DNA from: Oleispira antarctica RB-8
GTDB lineage: Bacteria > Pseudomonadota > Gammaproteobacteria > Pseudomonadales > Oceanobacteraceae
DNA length: 64,000 nucleotides
Assembly (NCBI GenBank): GCA_000967895.1
Contig: FO203512.1
Coordinates: forward strand, 2,937,350 to 3,001,349
Reading direction: 5' to 3'
This document shows positions 18,630-28,863 of the stretch, piece after piece. The notes under the pieces are model-generated. The model saw only the letters and a program-made list of their open reading frames with translations, was not told the origin of the DNA and did not search any database. Numbering within the stretch: the stretch's first letter is position 1; the number at the start of each line of letters is the position of its first letter. The position numbers and the translations under genes are program-made.

Positions 18630-19209
18630 CTGGTAACTTTGATTAAACCAAGAGATAAATTGATCTAACTCTTGTTCGAGCTGATCTCTGGGTGGCGCTT
18701 CAAAATGAACAGTTTGCTTATCAAGTCGCCCAGAAACTACCTGCATAGGCTCATCGCCTCGTAACTTACCAACGATGATCGTTTGGGATGACCACTCATC
18801 TTCCTTTGGTGGAGGGAAAAGCCATTCATGCCATTGAAATAAACGAGGTGTCGTGAGCGGAGCATGCTGATTCTGCAATGCATCCATCATCATGGCCGCA
18901 AGACCTTCTGATCGATCAGAAGTCGGATAAGGCTGCTCTGATGACAGACCTAAATGCTTAGCCAAAGAAGATCGTACAGATTCCACATTCAACTGCTCAT
19001 CTTCTATTGCAGAAGAAGCAATGATATTGGCCAATAGAGTATCAAGGGATTGCTCAGTGCTGGTATTTAAAGAAGCCTTGCCAAGTAATACCCCAAGCTT
19101 CAGCCGAGTATCGCGTAAACGAGGCAGAATGAGCTCATCCTGCCACTGAAAGTCAGTCCAGCTCGGGCTTTGCCAAATCCATAGATCTGTTAAATTCATC
19201 ATAAACGGC

Positions 19210-19316
19210 CTATTCAATACGAAGTGAGCCGAATACAATACTTATTCGGCTCACCCTCAACAACCCATCAACCGCCACCTCCAAATCCATCCGCTCACCT
19301 GCCCACTTCGTCACAA
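19210..19316 (-). repeat. Detached copy of the HNH gene's 3' end
   Basis: About 85 bases here nearly repeat 21430-21505. Translated on the minus strand, both give VTKWAGERMDL, then AVDGLLRVSRI, the C-terminal signature of the DUF222-HNH gene. This piece stands alone directly upstream of the fic start, so it is a remnant or a recombination scar bracketing the 19.2-21.5 kb segment. Confidence 0.7.
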
Positions 19317-19429
19317 GACGTGAACTTAGCAAGGTTACTCGTAATAGCCAGATCTCTTTATTAGTATGCTCTGGATCGTTATTGGGTAAAATTGGGGAAA
19401 GAATGACCATCTATGATACTGAATGTCGC

Positions 19430-19633
19430 TTATTCGGGCATTTTCCATCGAGCAGTCGCATAAATCTCGTATTTACCGCACTCATCTTGAATAATGGTTT
19501 GTTTGAATTTATATTGAATCCGTTCAAGAATTTTCTGCACATTGATATAGTCGAGTGCATTTTTTATCGGACCATACGGATACACGTCAGATAATGCTAC
19601 CTTTTCTAAAAGCCCACTTTTATCAATCAACAT
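19430..19633 (-). CDS. Hypothetical 67-residue protein
   Basis: ATG 19633 has an AAGGG ribosome site 6 bases upstream. The product (MLIDKSGLLEKVALSDVYP, then an amphipathic helix and a YEIYATARWKMPE end) matches no family I know. It lies on the hipBA strand, downstream of hipA. It could be a fragment of a longer gene. Confidence 0.4.
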   Translation of the reverse strand: MLIDKSGLLEKVALSDVYPYGPIKNALDYINVQKILERIQYKFKQTIIQDECGKYEIYATARWKMPE

Positions 19634-19690
19634 TGTGACCCTTAGTTCAGTAAGACCTTGAATCGTTACATGATTACTTTTTTTATTAAA

Positions 19691-19834
19691 TTATTTTTCC
19701 ATTAAATCCATCAAAATTTCGGTAGTGTATTTATAGTATTCCTTTTCCTTTTTACTTCCACGAGCATTGAGTAAATTTGTTATTTTTGGACATGTACCTG
19801 TAATTCCAAATAGCCCCTTCGATTTTTCAAGCAA
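19691..19834 (-). CDS. Short ORF overlapping the hipA stop (possible remnant)
   Basis: A 47-codon frame from TTG 19834 overlaps the last 8 bases of hipA. It reads like coding sequence (GLFGITGTCPKITNLLNARG, then KYTTEILMDLMEK). No ribosome site is evident. It may be the tail of a gene truncated when hipA arrived, or a short coupled gene. I do not recognise it. Confidence 0.28.
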   Translation of the reverse strand: MLEKSKGLFGITGTCPKITNLLNARGSKKEKEYYKYTTEILMDLMEK

Positions 19835-21053
19835 TCGTTGCCATCAACAGACATTCTAATTCGTCCGCCAATTCAGAAAATCCTTCATGCTGATTTTTTA
19901 AATCATGCAGTATCGGCAAAGTGTCACTCGCTGCCTGATAAACATCAGCAAGAATAACAGCGGCTTTCTTTTTAGATAATCCACAATGAGAAACCGCAAA
20001 CTGCTCTAACACCTTCCATTTCGGCCAACGTTTAGAACCCGTTAATGTCAACGCCATAGAATCATTTTTGATATAAACAACCGTACTCACCACATCAAAA
20101 ATGGGCGCTAGCTGCCGTACTTGATCTGGTAGAGTACCTTGTTGATACCCCTTCAAATCATCATAAATAATGCCACTATTTTTTAAATGTCCGTCGCCAT
20201 TACGCACTAGTACATTAATAACGGTTAATTTAAAAAAATCGGCCAATGCCTGCGATACACACTGAGGAGAGACATACTGTTTAATCGTATTGGCGCAAGA
20301 TTCTAAACTCGCATCGTATTTCTGTTTGGTCGACTTAGCCTGTAAAACACAAAAATCTTCAAAGCCCAGAGCAAGGCCATTAGCATCAATATCAAAGCGC
20401 TTACTTATAAACAGCTTACCGTTATCGCTAATATAAAAATCAGGTACATTAAGCCCAGCATTCCTACAAAGCATCAGACAGACATATTCGTTACACGCTA
20501 AATGAGGAAATTCGCCACCCCAAGCCTTTACTACATAAGAATGTACTTCATTAGAATTTAAAAGGACTGTGGATTTATCAGACGCATCTACTAACATCTT
20601 AGGCTGCACACCCGCCACACCCGATCGTAAAGCAAAACGCTTTAATAACTGATCGAATAAATCGTCATCATCACTGCTTAAAATTTCAGACAACTCAGGT
20701 GCCACTTCCGTAGCATCATCAAATACCTGTCCTTCAAGACGATACTGCAAACGGCCAATCTGATTATTACCCAGCAAAGTCAAAACGGTTAAATCATCAC
20801 TGCCAAAAGCCTTAGCCGTGGCACGTTCTAAATACTCTCTGAGATAACCTTCAGGTAGATTCATTTGAAAAATGGGATGCAAACCAGAATAGCCATAAGT
20901 TTCAATTCTTACCGGCATCAGTAGCGATAATGCCTGCTTAGCATCGGCTAAATAAGTAAAACTATGTTTTTCACTGAACTCATCGGCTTGAGCCGTTTTT
21001 GCCAGTAAACCCACATTTTCAGCTTGAACATACACGTCAACGTTCGCCATCAA
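19827..21053 (-). CDS. hipA: HipA-family serine/threonine kinase toxin
   Basis: A 408-residue HipA-like kinase. The N-subdomain (about 1-110) has IFQMNLPEGYLREYL and LTLLGNNQIGRL. The kinase core has the glycine-rich SGVAGVQPKML, a lysine in SYVVKAWGG, the catalytic loop RNGDGHLKN near residue 284 and the metal-binding Asp in APIFDVVS. Known HipA proteins phosphorylate glutamyl-tRNA synthetase or related targets and arrest growth. The ATG overlaps the hipB stop (ATGA-type), the standard antitoxin-first order. All key residues are present, so it should be active. Confidence 0.9.
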   Translation of the reverse strand: MMANVDVYVQAENVGLLAKTAQADEFSEKHSFTYLADAKQALSLLMPVRIETYGYSGLHPIFQMNLPEGYLREYLERATAKAFGSDDLTVLTLLGNNQIGRLQYRLEGQVFDDATEVAPELSEILSSDDDDLFDQLLKRFALRSGVAGVQPKMLVDASDKSTVLLNSNEVHSYVVKAWGGEFPHLACNEYVCLMLCRNAGLNVPDFYISDNGKLFISKRFDIDANGLALGFEDFCVLQAKSTKQKYDASLESCANTIKQYVSPQCVSQALADFFKLTVINVLVRNGDGHLKNSGIIYDDLKGYQQGTLPDQVRQLAPIFDVVSTVVYIKNDSMALTLTGSKRWPKWKVLEQFAVSHCGLSKKKAAVILADVYQAASDTLPILHDLKNQHEGFSELADELECLLMATIA

Positions 21054-21304
21054 CTGCTCTCCCTATTGAAACGCTGCATATCATCTAGAGTCGGAAGCCC
21101 GACAGACTTGATATCAAGAGAATGATTCAGAACCTGCAATATGCGCTGCACCTTACGAATGCCTATTTCATTGAAGCTGTTACGCTCCAAAGCACTAATC
21201 GTCGTACGATCAAGCCCCGTAAAATCCGCCAATTGCTGCTGACTCCAGCCATTATCTTTGCGGTATTGCCGAACATTACTGGCTAGATGAGTGAAAAAGT
21301 CCAT
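21050..21304 (-). CDS. hipB: HipB-like XRE-family antitoxin
   Basis: An 84-residue Cro/C1-type DNA-binding protein with its helix-turn-helix at about 10-60 (WSQQQLADFTGLDRTTISAL). HipB neutralises HipA and, together with it, represses the operon. Two matching operator copies lie just upstream (21332-21390). Confidence 0.9.
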   Translation of the reverse strand: MDFFTHLASNVRQYRKDNGWSQQQLADFTGLDRTTISALERNSFNEIGIRKVQRILQVLNHSLDIKSVGLPTLDDMQRFNRESS

Positions 21305-21331
21305 GACAGTGATTCTCTAGATAATTATTAA

Positions 21332-21390
21332 TATGATGAATATATTCAACATTAGTATAAAAAATAAAGATTATGATGAATATATTCAAC
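21332..21390 (-). promoter_or_regulatory. hipBA operator pair
   Basis: The 19-base sequence TATGATGAATATATTCAAC occurs twice, at 21332-21350 and 21372-21390, 40 bases apart (about four helical turns). Each contains the perfect 12-base palindrome TGAATATATTCA. They lie 28-86 bases upstream of the hipB start, as expected for autoregulation by a dimeric HipB. Confidence 0.8.
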
Positions 21391-21411
21391 AAGATTAACA
21401 TTCTACTCACA

Positions 21412-23095
21412 TCATGAGCCGATACTTTGCGCTATTCGGCTCACCCTCAACAACCCATCAACCGCCATCCCCAAATCCATCCGCTCCCCTGCCCACTTCG
21501 TCACCGCCGTGTTCGCACCAATGCCATCATAAATCGCCTGCGGCAAAGCCTGCTTCAGCTCCCTTCCATCCAATAAAGAGTCACCACAGCAAGCACAAGA
21601 AAACTTAGCCGGATTCTGCGCAATAACATACTTATGCTTACTCACCAAAGAAGACCGCTCCACCGTAGAAAAACACAAACGATCCACAAACCGCTGCGGC
21701 TCATTCACACCACCAGAATAAGACTCTTGATTAACAGATAACGGTTTAACCGCCAAAAAGAACTTTCCCCTATGCAACTCCCGATGATCTTCTTGTTGCT
21801 AAAGAGGCGACAAAGCGTCACCAAATTATCCAACTTAGTCTCACCACCATCCGCCCAATGCTTAACATGATGCCCCTCCACATAGCTCGACTCACAACAG
21901 CCCGGAAACTGACAACACCCGCCATCACGAATCGCCAAAGCCCGCGCCATCGCCGGTGGAATAACCCGACTACGCCGACCAATATTCAACACATTCCCAA
22001 CATCATCCTCACTTACCACCAACAAACTCGCATCACACGCCAACCGCCGAGCCGCATCAGGCAACAACCAACGGCCATCCAGATTAGAATCGAGCGCAGT
22101 AGAACCCAGCCCGCCCTGATGAACATGAAGCACCAACTGACAACGCTCATGCCCTTTTAAAGAACCCACCCCTTCAGCCAGCATCACCAACGCATCGCTC
22201 TTCTTTGAGGAAACGTAAGCGGCTCTTTTAATAACTTTTCGTTTAAAGAATCATCCTTTTTATATTCAGAAAACGCGTCCGCTGCTACTTTCTCACCCTT
22301 CTCTTTTTCAGCTAAATTTTCAGCCGCCGCTAACTGGTCACCCAACTCCTTAATCACCTTCACCAACAAACCACCCGCCTCAGCAGGTAATTTCGCCTTA
22401 ATAATCCACAGTCCATCATCATCTTGATAACAAGAAACACCACGCGCTTCATACAGCTTCTGCTCACGCCTTAAATCAAGCTCATGCTCACTCACCACAA
22501 CCGAGTCATTCAACTCACCCATCACACTCATCGCATCAGCACCGTCAAAATCCTCAGCCCGAGAAACCGTACGAAAAGCCCCAGCCAACTTCACAACATG
22601 CTCAGTCGTACCATACTGCGCAATATTCAATAAATACGATTCATTCTCTGCCGTCGCGACCCGCGTCATCGCCCGCACCTTAGAATAACTCAGCTCACCC
22701 TTCTCAAACGCCCCATTCGTTTTAGGTAAACCCACAAGCGCCTTGGCAACCCGAACTTTCTCTCGCGCCACAGTAATATCTAAACCACTCTTCCAAGCCA
22801 GCCAATACGCACACGAACGAATACCCGGCCCCACCCACGCCTTACGACGATCAAACTCCGCAATCATTTTTAAAAAGCGATAAGTCGCCGCATTAATCTG
22901 CCCAGCCAGCGTGGTAATTTTATCGGCCAACTGATCATTAGAATCGTCAGCATTAAAAGGGGCTGAATTTAAAAAATCTGAGGAGGAAGGGTCAGAGTTC
23001 GAATCAGAATAAGAATCCGCAGACGATTCCGAAATAAAGAAAGGGCTAGCAGAACCCAAAGTAGAAGAGAGATTCACAGCATACATAGAAGCCAC
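21412..23095 (-). pseudogene. DUF222/13E12-type HNH endonuclease gene with two frameshifts
   Basis: Three overlapping frames form one gene. 23095-22184 encodes the DUF222 region. 22190-21705 carries the HNH core (CQFPGCCESSYVEGHHVKHW, then GGETKLDNLVTLCR). 21777-21412 is the C-terminus. The first break is a missing base after RRA near 22195; restoring it gives RRADALVMLAEG. The second is a short extra stretch near 21787-21803 inside the expected LCR-HHRELHRGKF. Intact it would be about 550 residues. DUF222-HNH genes are often multi-copy and may be mobile; a detached copy of this one's end lies at 19210-19316. Confidence 0.82.
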
Positions 23096-23247
23096 CCATA
23101 CTGAATGTTAAAACAGTGATGTTATAAACACTGGTTTTTAATACATTAGTAATTTTAGCGTAATGCGTGCTGGAGATGAAAAGAAATAGGATAGTTTAAT
23201 AGATCTATTTCTACTAAAAATACCCCTTAAAACAGGCTATTTTAATA

Positions 23248-23550
23248 CTACACAGACAGTAGAACACTAGGATCTTTAATAGCAACCTTACACAAAACCA
23301 ATGCGCTGCCTGCAGGTTTAAAACGACCTTGCTCCCAGTCTCTTAAAGTAGCCACTGGCGTATCGATAAGCTTGGCGAATTTTGCTTGCGACAAATGCAG
23401 ACTTGAACGAGCTTTTTGAAGCAACAGCTGCTCGGGAGTATATTGACGAGCAATATTACCCGCCTTCATTTCGGTGAGTGATTCACGCAAGCCTTCTATA
23501 GACTCACCTGCATCATCTTCTATCGCCTGTGCAATGCGTTCAATATTCAT
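23248..23550 (-). CDS. HigA/NadS-type XRE antitoxin
   Basis: A 100-residue protein with a helix-turn-helix at about 45-90 (LHLSQAKFAKLIDTPVATLR, then DWEQGRFKP), the pattern of HigA/NadS antitoxins. It starts 2 bases after the toxin gene, so the pair has toxin-first order, which is characteristic of higBA-type systems. Confidence 0.85.
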   Translation of the reverse strand: MNIERIAQAIEDDAGESIEGLRESLTEMKAGNIARQYTPEQLLLQKARSSLHLSQAKFAKLIDTPVATLRDWEQGRFKPAGSALVLCKVAIKDPSVLLSV

Positions 23551-23552
23551 AA

Positions 23553-23846
23553 TTAGTGCACCTCTTTAATTTTCTTTGCGCTCATGTTTGACTGCTCTGT
23601 TTTCTTATAAATCGCTACTAAACAAAGTAAATCTTCACTTACATTAAAATAGATTACCCGAACACCGCCACGCTTGCCTTGGCCACCAAGGTTCCAGCGT
23701 ATTTTACGCGCACCTTCTGCATTAGGAATAACGTCCCCAGCATCCGGATTCTCGGCAATATAAGTAACAAATGCCAAACGCTCATCTTCTGCCCAAATCT
23801 TATCGGCTTGCTTCTTAAAAGTGTCGGTTTCATAAACTGTTTTCAT
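23553..23846 (-). CDS. RelE/HigB-type toxin
   Basis: A 97-residue RelE-superfamily protein: TDTFKKQADKIW near the start, then GARKIRWNLGGQGKRGG and VRVIYFNVSEDLLCLVAIY, with the C-terminal KKTEQSNMSAKKIKEV. Such toxins cut mRNA on ribosomes. The conserved basic residues are in place. It is the first gene of the toxin-antitoxin pair, with a palindrome just upstream. Confidence 0.87.
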   Translation of the reverse strand: MKTVYETDTFKKQADKIWAEDERLAFVTYIAENPDAGDVIPNAEGARKIRWNLGGQGKRGGVRVIYFNVSEDLLCLVAIYKKTEQSNMSAKKIKEVH

Positions 23847-23854
23847 ACATCAAC

Positions 23855-23873
23855 TATACGGGTATTCCGTATA
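23855..23873 (-). promoter_or_regulatory. Operator palindrome of the HigBA-like pair
   Basis: TATACGG and CCGTATA form a perfect inverted repeat around 5 bases, 9 bases upstream of the toxin ATG. This is a likely binding site for the antitoxin. Confidence 0.65.
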
Positions 23874-23910
23874 ATGGCAAGCCAGAATAAAAGTTTTCAA
23901 GGTGACATTC

Positions 23911-24053
23911 CTACCCCAACAATTTCTCACGCGCACGGGTCATACCCACATACAACAACCGCACCTCTTCGACATGATTCTTCAACGTACCCAGCCCGCT
24001 AAAATAACCGCTTTAAACTCCAGCCCCTTACTACTCTGGCGAGGTATTGAAGA
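23911..24053 (-). pseudogene. Remnant of a UvrD/Rep-type helicase C-terminus
   Basis: On the minus strand one frame gives SSKGLEFKAVILAG (UvrD motif V region). A second frame directly after it gives EEVRLLYVGMTRAREKLLG and a stop (motif VI). In an intact helicase these motifs are further apart, so the piece has an internal deletion and a frameshift and nothing upstream of it survives. Confidence 0.75.
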
Positions 24054-24082
24054 GCATTACTTAACGAAAAAACTAACTCTAA

Positions 24083-26521
24083 TCACCCAACAAACTCCAA
24101 CTTCAAAGACTCAGAAAGCTCACTATCAAGCCCAGCAACAACACTCATAGGCTTCTCACCCTCATGAGACTCATAATTCACAGCACCACAATAATAAAAC
24201 GGGGCACCTTTCTTAGCTTCTAATTTGTTCTTACGCACAAACAAATGCAGCTTACTGCCATTAACCTTATGATTAATTAAGCGCTGGCCTTTACCACTAG
24301 TTGAAGAGGTAGAGTTCTGGCTCTGCCAATGGAAGGTATTTCCATCTTTAAAATAGTCATGATACTGGTGGTCAGCATTCTTCCCCTGTTTGTTCAGGGT
24401 TACCAACAGAAACTGGTCATCCTGCCCCTTCGGGCAAACATGCCCTGCTTCCCAAGCGCCTTTATTAAACTCAAGTCCAAACAACCCCGGTATATCAGCG
24501 CGCATAAACGATTGATGCAGATACAAATCCATCGGATCAATAACATCCCTCAACCGCGCAAACGTAGCCATATCTTCAGTAGCCATCATAGGTTCATAAT
24601 CACTATTCTGTGCAACTAACTCATACTGGCCTTGGCTAAGCTTATTCACCGAACGCAAAAGGTATTGGTCATCACCACTGGTATCTTGGCGTTCAATAGC
24701 AACAATCTGATTACTAATGCTGCCTGCGTTATTAGAAGTAATATGTTCAAGCAATAAATAATCGCCATCGTGTATGGGGTGTTTACCCCCATTCATGGAG
24801 TTACCCATTGCGCGAGCAATGAAGTGCTTCGCTGGATCTAGCGTGCCGTATTTTTCTGGTAAGGCGATCTGTTCAATTTCTTCTGTTTCATGGCTACTGG
24901 TGCGGAAGTGGCCACAGGCGATTTTTAAGTCGCTGAAATAAGGGATTGAATTAGCGGCATCGGGTAAAACATTTACAGGGCTTGAATCACCTTCTATCAC
25001 CTTATTGGTTAAGCGCTGTTCATATTGCAAGAATCTATAATTTACCAGCTCTTGCACCATCACGTTAAACGCATCCAGTTCTTCAGCTGCAATAGCGGTT
25101 AAATAAGTAAGCTTCTCTTCTTCTATTTTAAAATACGCTTTATCGGCTGCCTTCTTTCCTCCTTGAGCCTTGCTGCCACCCGTCCAAGCGTTAACGGGGT
25201 TATTCAACCAATAGGTGTGCCATGTTTTCAATTGCTTAGTATCGAGTGCTGCTAATGCTTGATACTTCTCTGGCAGATCAACCACCAAACGCTGGCGACG
25301 CTTAAAAATTCCAAAGCTATTTTGGGCAATGGCCAACGTATTCGCAGGGGCTTTGAAACCATCATTCTCTAATAACGATTCCAACAGAATTAATTTAAAA
25401 GACTTATCCAGCTTCGTCACTTCAACTTCACGTAAAAACGCTTTGTGCGAGGTTAAGCAGGCTAACTCGCTATCAGAAAGATCCTCCTGCTTAGCCACAA
25501 ACTCCCACCACTGGCCATATTCGCGGCGTATCGTATCAATGCTGCCACCCGCATGATAAAACGCGCCCATACTCGGTTTATAGCCAAACGATGCTTTTAA
25601 CGATTCATACAGCTCTACTTGTGAATCAATGCGCGTGGCGGTGAGCTGTTGCATAAAATCAATGGCAACAGGGTCGTAATTAATAAAGCAGCCTTCGGGT
25701 AATACCAACGATACGTCATTCGCATCGTTAATGAAGTCTTTTTTATTGGCATTCGTTGGGCCGATTTTAAATAGCGCTTCGGGCTTATTAAAGAAGCTGT
25801 GGTGATTACCAATGAAGTCCACGATGATTAACTTATCTTTGCCCTCACAACGCCTTAGGCCACGGCCTAGCTGCTGCATAAAGATAATTTTAGATTCCGT
25901 CGGCCTTAGCATTAACACCGTATCGATCGAAGGCAAATCTACCCCTTCGTTAAACAGGTCTACCGAGAACACAACACCAAGGGTGCCCGCCTCTAGCTGA
26001 GACAAGGCATCATTACGGCGAATAGCCGATTCACTGTGTACCGATACCGCCTTAATACCGTGTTTAACAAAGTACTCAGCCATAAAGTCGGCGTGCTTCT
26101 TTGAAATACAAAACGCCAGCGTTCTGGTTTGTTTGTGTTCTTGCCAGTGCTTTAGCGCATGTTTAGCACGGGCTTGTGTGGCTAACTGATTAACCAGTTC
26201 TTTTTCATCAAACTTATTATTACGCCAGCTAATCTCTTGGTAGTTAACCGTCGTATCGCCAATACCGTAATAATGAAACGGTGCCAAAATGCCCTGAGTT
26301 ATGCCTTCAAATAAATCACTGCGATATACCAAGTTATCATCACATAGCGAAAGAATATCCGACTGGTCGGTACGGTCTGGGGTGGCGGTTAATCCTAATA
26401 AATAGCGCGGGGTAAAATGCGATAGCAGCTGTTGATAGGTTCTGGCAGACGCATGGTGAAATTCATCTACCACAATGTAATCAAAATGGTCGGCACCAAA
26501 GCGTTGGATTATCTTTGCCAA
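24083..26521 (-). pseudogene. SF2 helicase with S24-like and DUF3427 regions, N-terminus missing
   Basis: The 812-codon frame begins at helicase motif II (FDYIVVDEFHHASA, residues 13-26). It keeps motif III (GLTATPDRTDQ) and motif VI (QQLGRGLRRCEGK). Residues about 570-640 resemble an S24/LexA peptidase domain (ARAMGNSMNGG, then HDGDYLLLE), and the end matches DUF3427. The PLD-like and Walker A parts expected ahead of it (200-300 residues) are absent; the frame closes at a stop near 26560 with unrelated bases. Without Walker A it cannot be a working ATPase. Related helicases occur in restriction and defence loci. Confidence 0.8.
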
Positions 26522-26826
26522 AATCCATTTCCACTTTAAAACGTGCGTCTTCCTTAATTACTAAGGAAGGTTAATTGACGCTAGCTTACTCTGTAATTGA
26601 GTTTTCTGTCACCTGAATCATAAATGCTTAGAATGTTTCAGCTGAAACGTTTTTTCGCTCTACAGGCCCCATAAACTAGTTTTTCTCAACCCACAGCGAC
26701 GCAGAATTTTGATGTGCCAACTGATATGCCCAAAACAAAGTAATTTCCTCACCTTTCTAATTATCAATACCCAGATCAGCTACAATAAACCCATTAATTT
26801 TTAACCAACATTCAAAGAGAGTTTAG
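26522..26826. other. Intergenic junction between the truncated helicase and the dnd island
   Basis: This is the left boundary of the phosphorothioation island. It holds a perfect 8-bp inverted repeat, CTTCCTTA (26549-26556) with TAAGGAAG (26562-26569). It also holds the promoter region of the methyltransferase gene. I see no gene or obvious attachment site. The helicase truncation ends here. Confidence 0.5.
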
Positions 26827-28863
26827 ATGGATTTCAACACATTCAATGCACTCGTCAAAAGCATAACTATCGGCAAGCACCTACCAGAAGCAGTCTATCT
26901 ACATAAATCTGCTCTAGAATGTATTACCACAAAGCTAAGCACACCCACTCTCAAAATTGCTAAAGCCTTAAATATTCCAGACGACCATTGGACACTGGTA
27001 AAATACAGCAAGCGTGACTTCAAATTAAGCCTACTATATTACCCAACATTTCAAGAAGAGCCCTACCCTCCTTTACATAAAAGCTACACCATTGACCTAA
27101 CAAAATTGACCGCTAGAGAAACCAACTACACAACATCCGAGAACCCACCAATACTTCATAGACGTGAGTGCTTTATAGAACCCAACCACCCAGACGTCGA
27201 ACAGTTCCGTATATTCACTGAAGAAGGTGAAGGCATAGGTCTATATCAAAATACCAGAACCATAGGTTTTAAAAACAACTGGAATAAATTAATAAAACGT
27301 AAAGGCTACTTTTTAGATGAGCAAGGTCACATTAAATCTCTATCAAAAAAAATCATACCCGAGCCTAGCGAAAGCTTCTACGGTGAAATTGATAGGCATA
27401 AGACAGCAATAAGTCGAGATAAACTATCGACTCCAATGCTCCTATTAGCCCAACGAGGGTATCTTAACGGTGATTACAGCGTACTCGATTATGGCTGCGG
27501 TAAAGGCGATGATATACGAGAACTAGAAGCTCACAATATAGAGTGTATAGGATGGGATCCTGTACATAGCCCAGATACCGACATCCAGCCCTGTGACATT
27601 GTTAATTTAGGATTCGTTATTAATGTCATTGAAGATAAAGAAGAGCGACAAGAAACATTAAAAATAGCTTATGCCCATTGCCAAAAAATAATACTAATAT
27701 CCGCAATGCTTGGTAATGAAAAAATATACGAACGCTTCAAACCCTACAAAGATGGAGTACTAACACAAAGAAATACCTTTCAGAAATATTATTACCAAGC
27801 CGAACTTCAAAGCTATCTTGAGCTGGCACTTGAAGAAAATGCGATTGCATTAGGGCCGGGAGTATTTGTAATATTTAAAGATAAAGTAGAAGAACAGCGT
27901 TATTTATTAGAACGACAAAAGTCACGTAAATCTTGGCGTCAATTAAGCCAACCAGTCAAAGCTATAACTCAAAAGCAAAGCAAAGACATATATTCAAAAC
28001 ATAAAATATTATTGGAAGATTTTTGGTATACCTGCCTAGAACTAGCCAGAGTCCCCCAAAACGATGAATTTGACCTCTCAGATCAAATACGTCAGATATG
28101 CGGTTCCCATATAAAAGCCTTTTCAACCTGCATACATATCTATGAGCAAGACTCCTTCGATTTAGCACAACAGGCTCGAAAAGATGATCTATTAGTATAT
28201 TTCTCTCTAGGCTTCTTTAAAAAACGTGATTCATATACCCGAATGCCTCAAAGTCTGAAAAGAGACATTAAAATTCATTTCAACAAATACAGCGAAGCTA
28301 GAGAAGCAGGTCTTGAATTACTGCACAACCTTAACTCACCAGAATTAATTTATAATCAGTGCGTCAATGCATCCACCTCAATCAACAATAGCTACTTAGA
28401 CGAACAGCACTCGTTAACCATTAATAAAGATAAGTTAAATGAATTACCAAAGGAATTAAGAGTGTATGTAGGTTGTGCAACACAGCTTTACGGTGAACTT
28501 GATAATGTTAACCTAATCAAAATACACATTAGATCAGGAAAAGTAACCCTAATGGTCTACGAAGGGTTTAATGAGTTACCAATACCTCTTTTAAAAGAAC
28601 GTATAAAAATCAACATGCGAACACAAGAAATAGATTTTTTCGATTACTTCGGCGAATTCACGCCACAGCCACTTTATAACAAATCGTTATTCATGAGTGA
28701 ATCAGATAAGGATTACAAGAAACAACTCAGCTTTGAAAAAAGACTCAGTGACTTAGGAATTAAAACAAGTGGCTACATAGGTCTCCCTAAAAAAGCGCTA
28801 GAAGCAACACTCCGCCAAGCAGGTGTGAAACTCAAAGGCTATCGGCTTTGTAAGATTACTTAA
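26827..28863 (+). CDS. DNA phosphorothioation-associated putative methyltransferase
   Basis: A 678-residue protein matching the dnd-linked methyltransferase family: an N-terminal region with GKHLPEAVYLH, a central RHKTAISRDKLSTPMLLL segment, then the SAM-binding motif VLDYGCGKGDD (219-229) and a later ISAMLGNEK. The C-terminal half (350-678) is conserved in the family but has no known activity. Members travel with dndBCDE; whether they methylate DNA is unproven. It starts after an AAAGAGAG ribosome site and ends by overlapping the convergent dndA stop by 4 bases. Confidence 0.85.
   Translation: MDFNTFNALVKSITIGKHLPEAVYLHKSALECITTKLSTPTLKIAKALNIPDDHWTLVKYSKRDFKLSLLYYPTFQEEPYPPLHKSYTIDLTKLTARETNYTTSENPPILHRRECFIEPNHPDVEQFRIFTEEGEGIGLYQNTRTIGFKNNWNKLIKRKGYFLDEQGHIKSLSKKIIPEPSESFYGEIDRHKTAISRDKLSTPMLLLAQRGYLNGDYSVLDYGCGKGDDIRELEAHNIECIGWDPVHSPDTDIQPCDIVNLGFVINVIEDKEERQETLKIAYAHCQKIILISAMLGNEKIYERFKPYKDGVLTQRNTFQKYYYQAELQSYLELALEENAIALGPGVFVIFKDKVEEQRYLLERQKSRKSWRQLSQPVKAITQKQSKDIYSKHKILLEDFWYTCLELARVPQNDEFDLSDQIRQICGSHIKAFSTCIHIYEQDSFDLAQQARKDDLLVYFSLGFFKKRDSYTRMPQSLKRDIKIHFNKYSEAREAGLELLHNLNSPELIYNQCVNASTSINNSYLDEQHSLTINKDKLNELPKELRVYVGCATQLYGELDNVNLIKIHIRSGKVTLMVYEGFNELPIPLLKERIKINMRTQEIDFFDYFGEFTPQPLYNKSLFMSESDKDYKKQLSFEKRLSDLGIKTSGYIGLPKKALEATLRQAGVKLKGYRLCKIT

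Larger units (their letters stand above)
16688..19202 (-). pseudogene. Fic-family AMPylase gene split by an IS256-type element
   Basis: The N-terminal half (18639-19202, from ATG 19202) has the DUF4172-like start (LTDLWIWQSPSWTDFQWQ) and the Fic inhibitory helix SSAIEDEQLN. The C-terminal half (16688-17251) carries the Fic active motif HPFDDGNGRITR and a C-terminal winged-helix region. Removing the element and one 9-base duplication rejoins the frame exactly as WFNQSYQQSDLDPLLRAAIT, giving about 390 residues. There is no other lesion, so the insertion looks recent. Fic enzymes transfer AMP or other nucleotides to target proteins; the split copy should be inactive. Confidence 0.9.
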
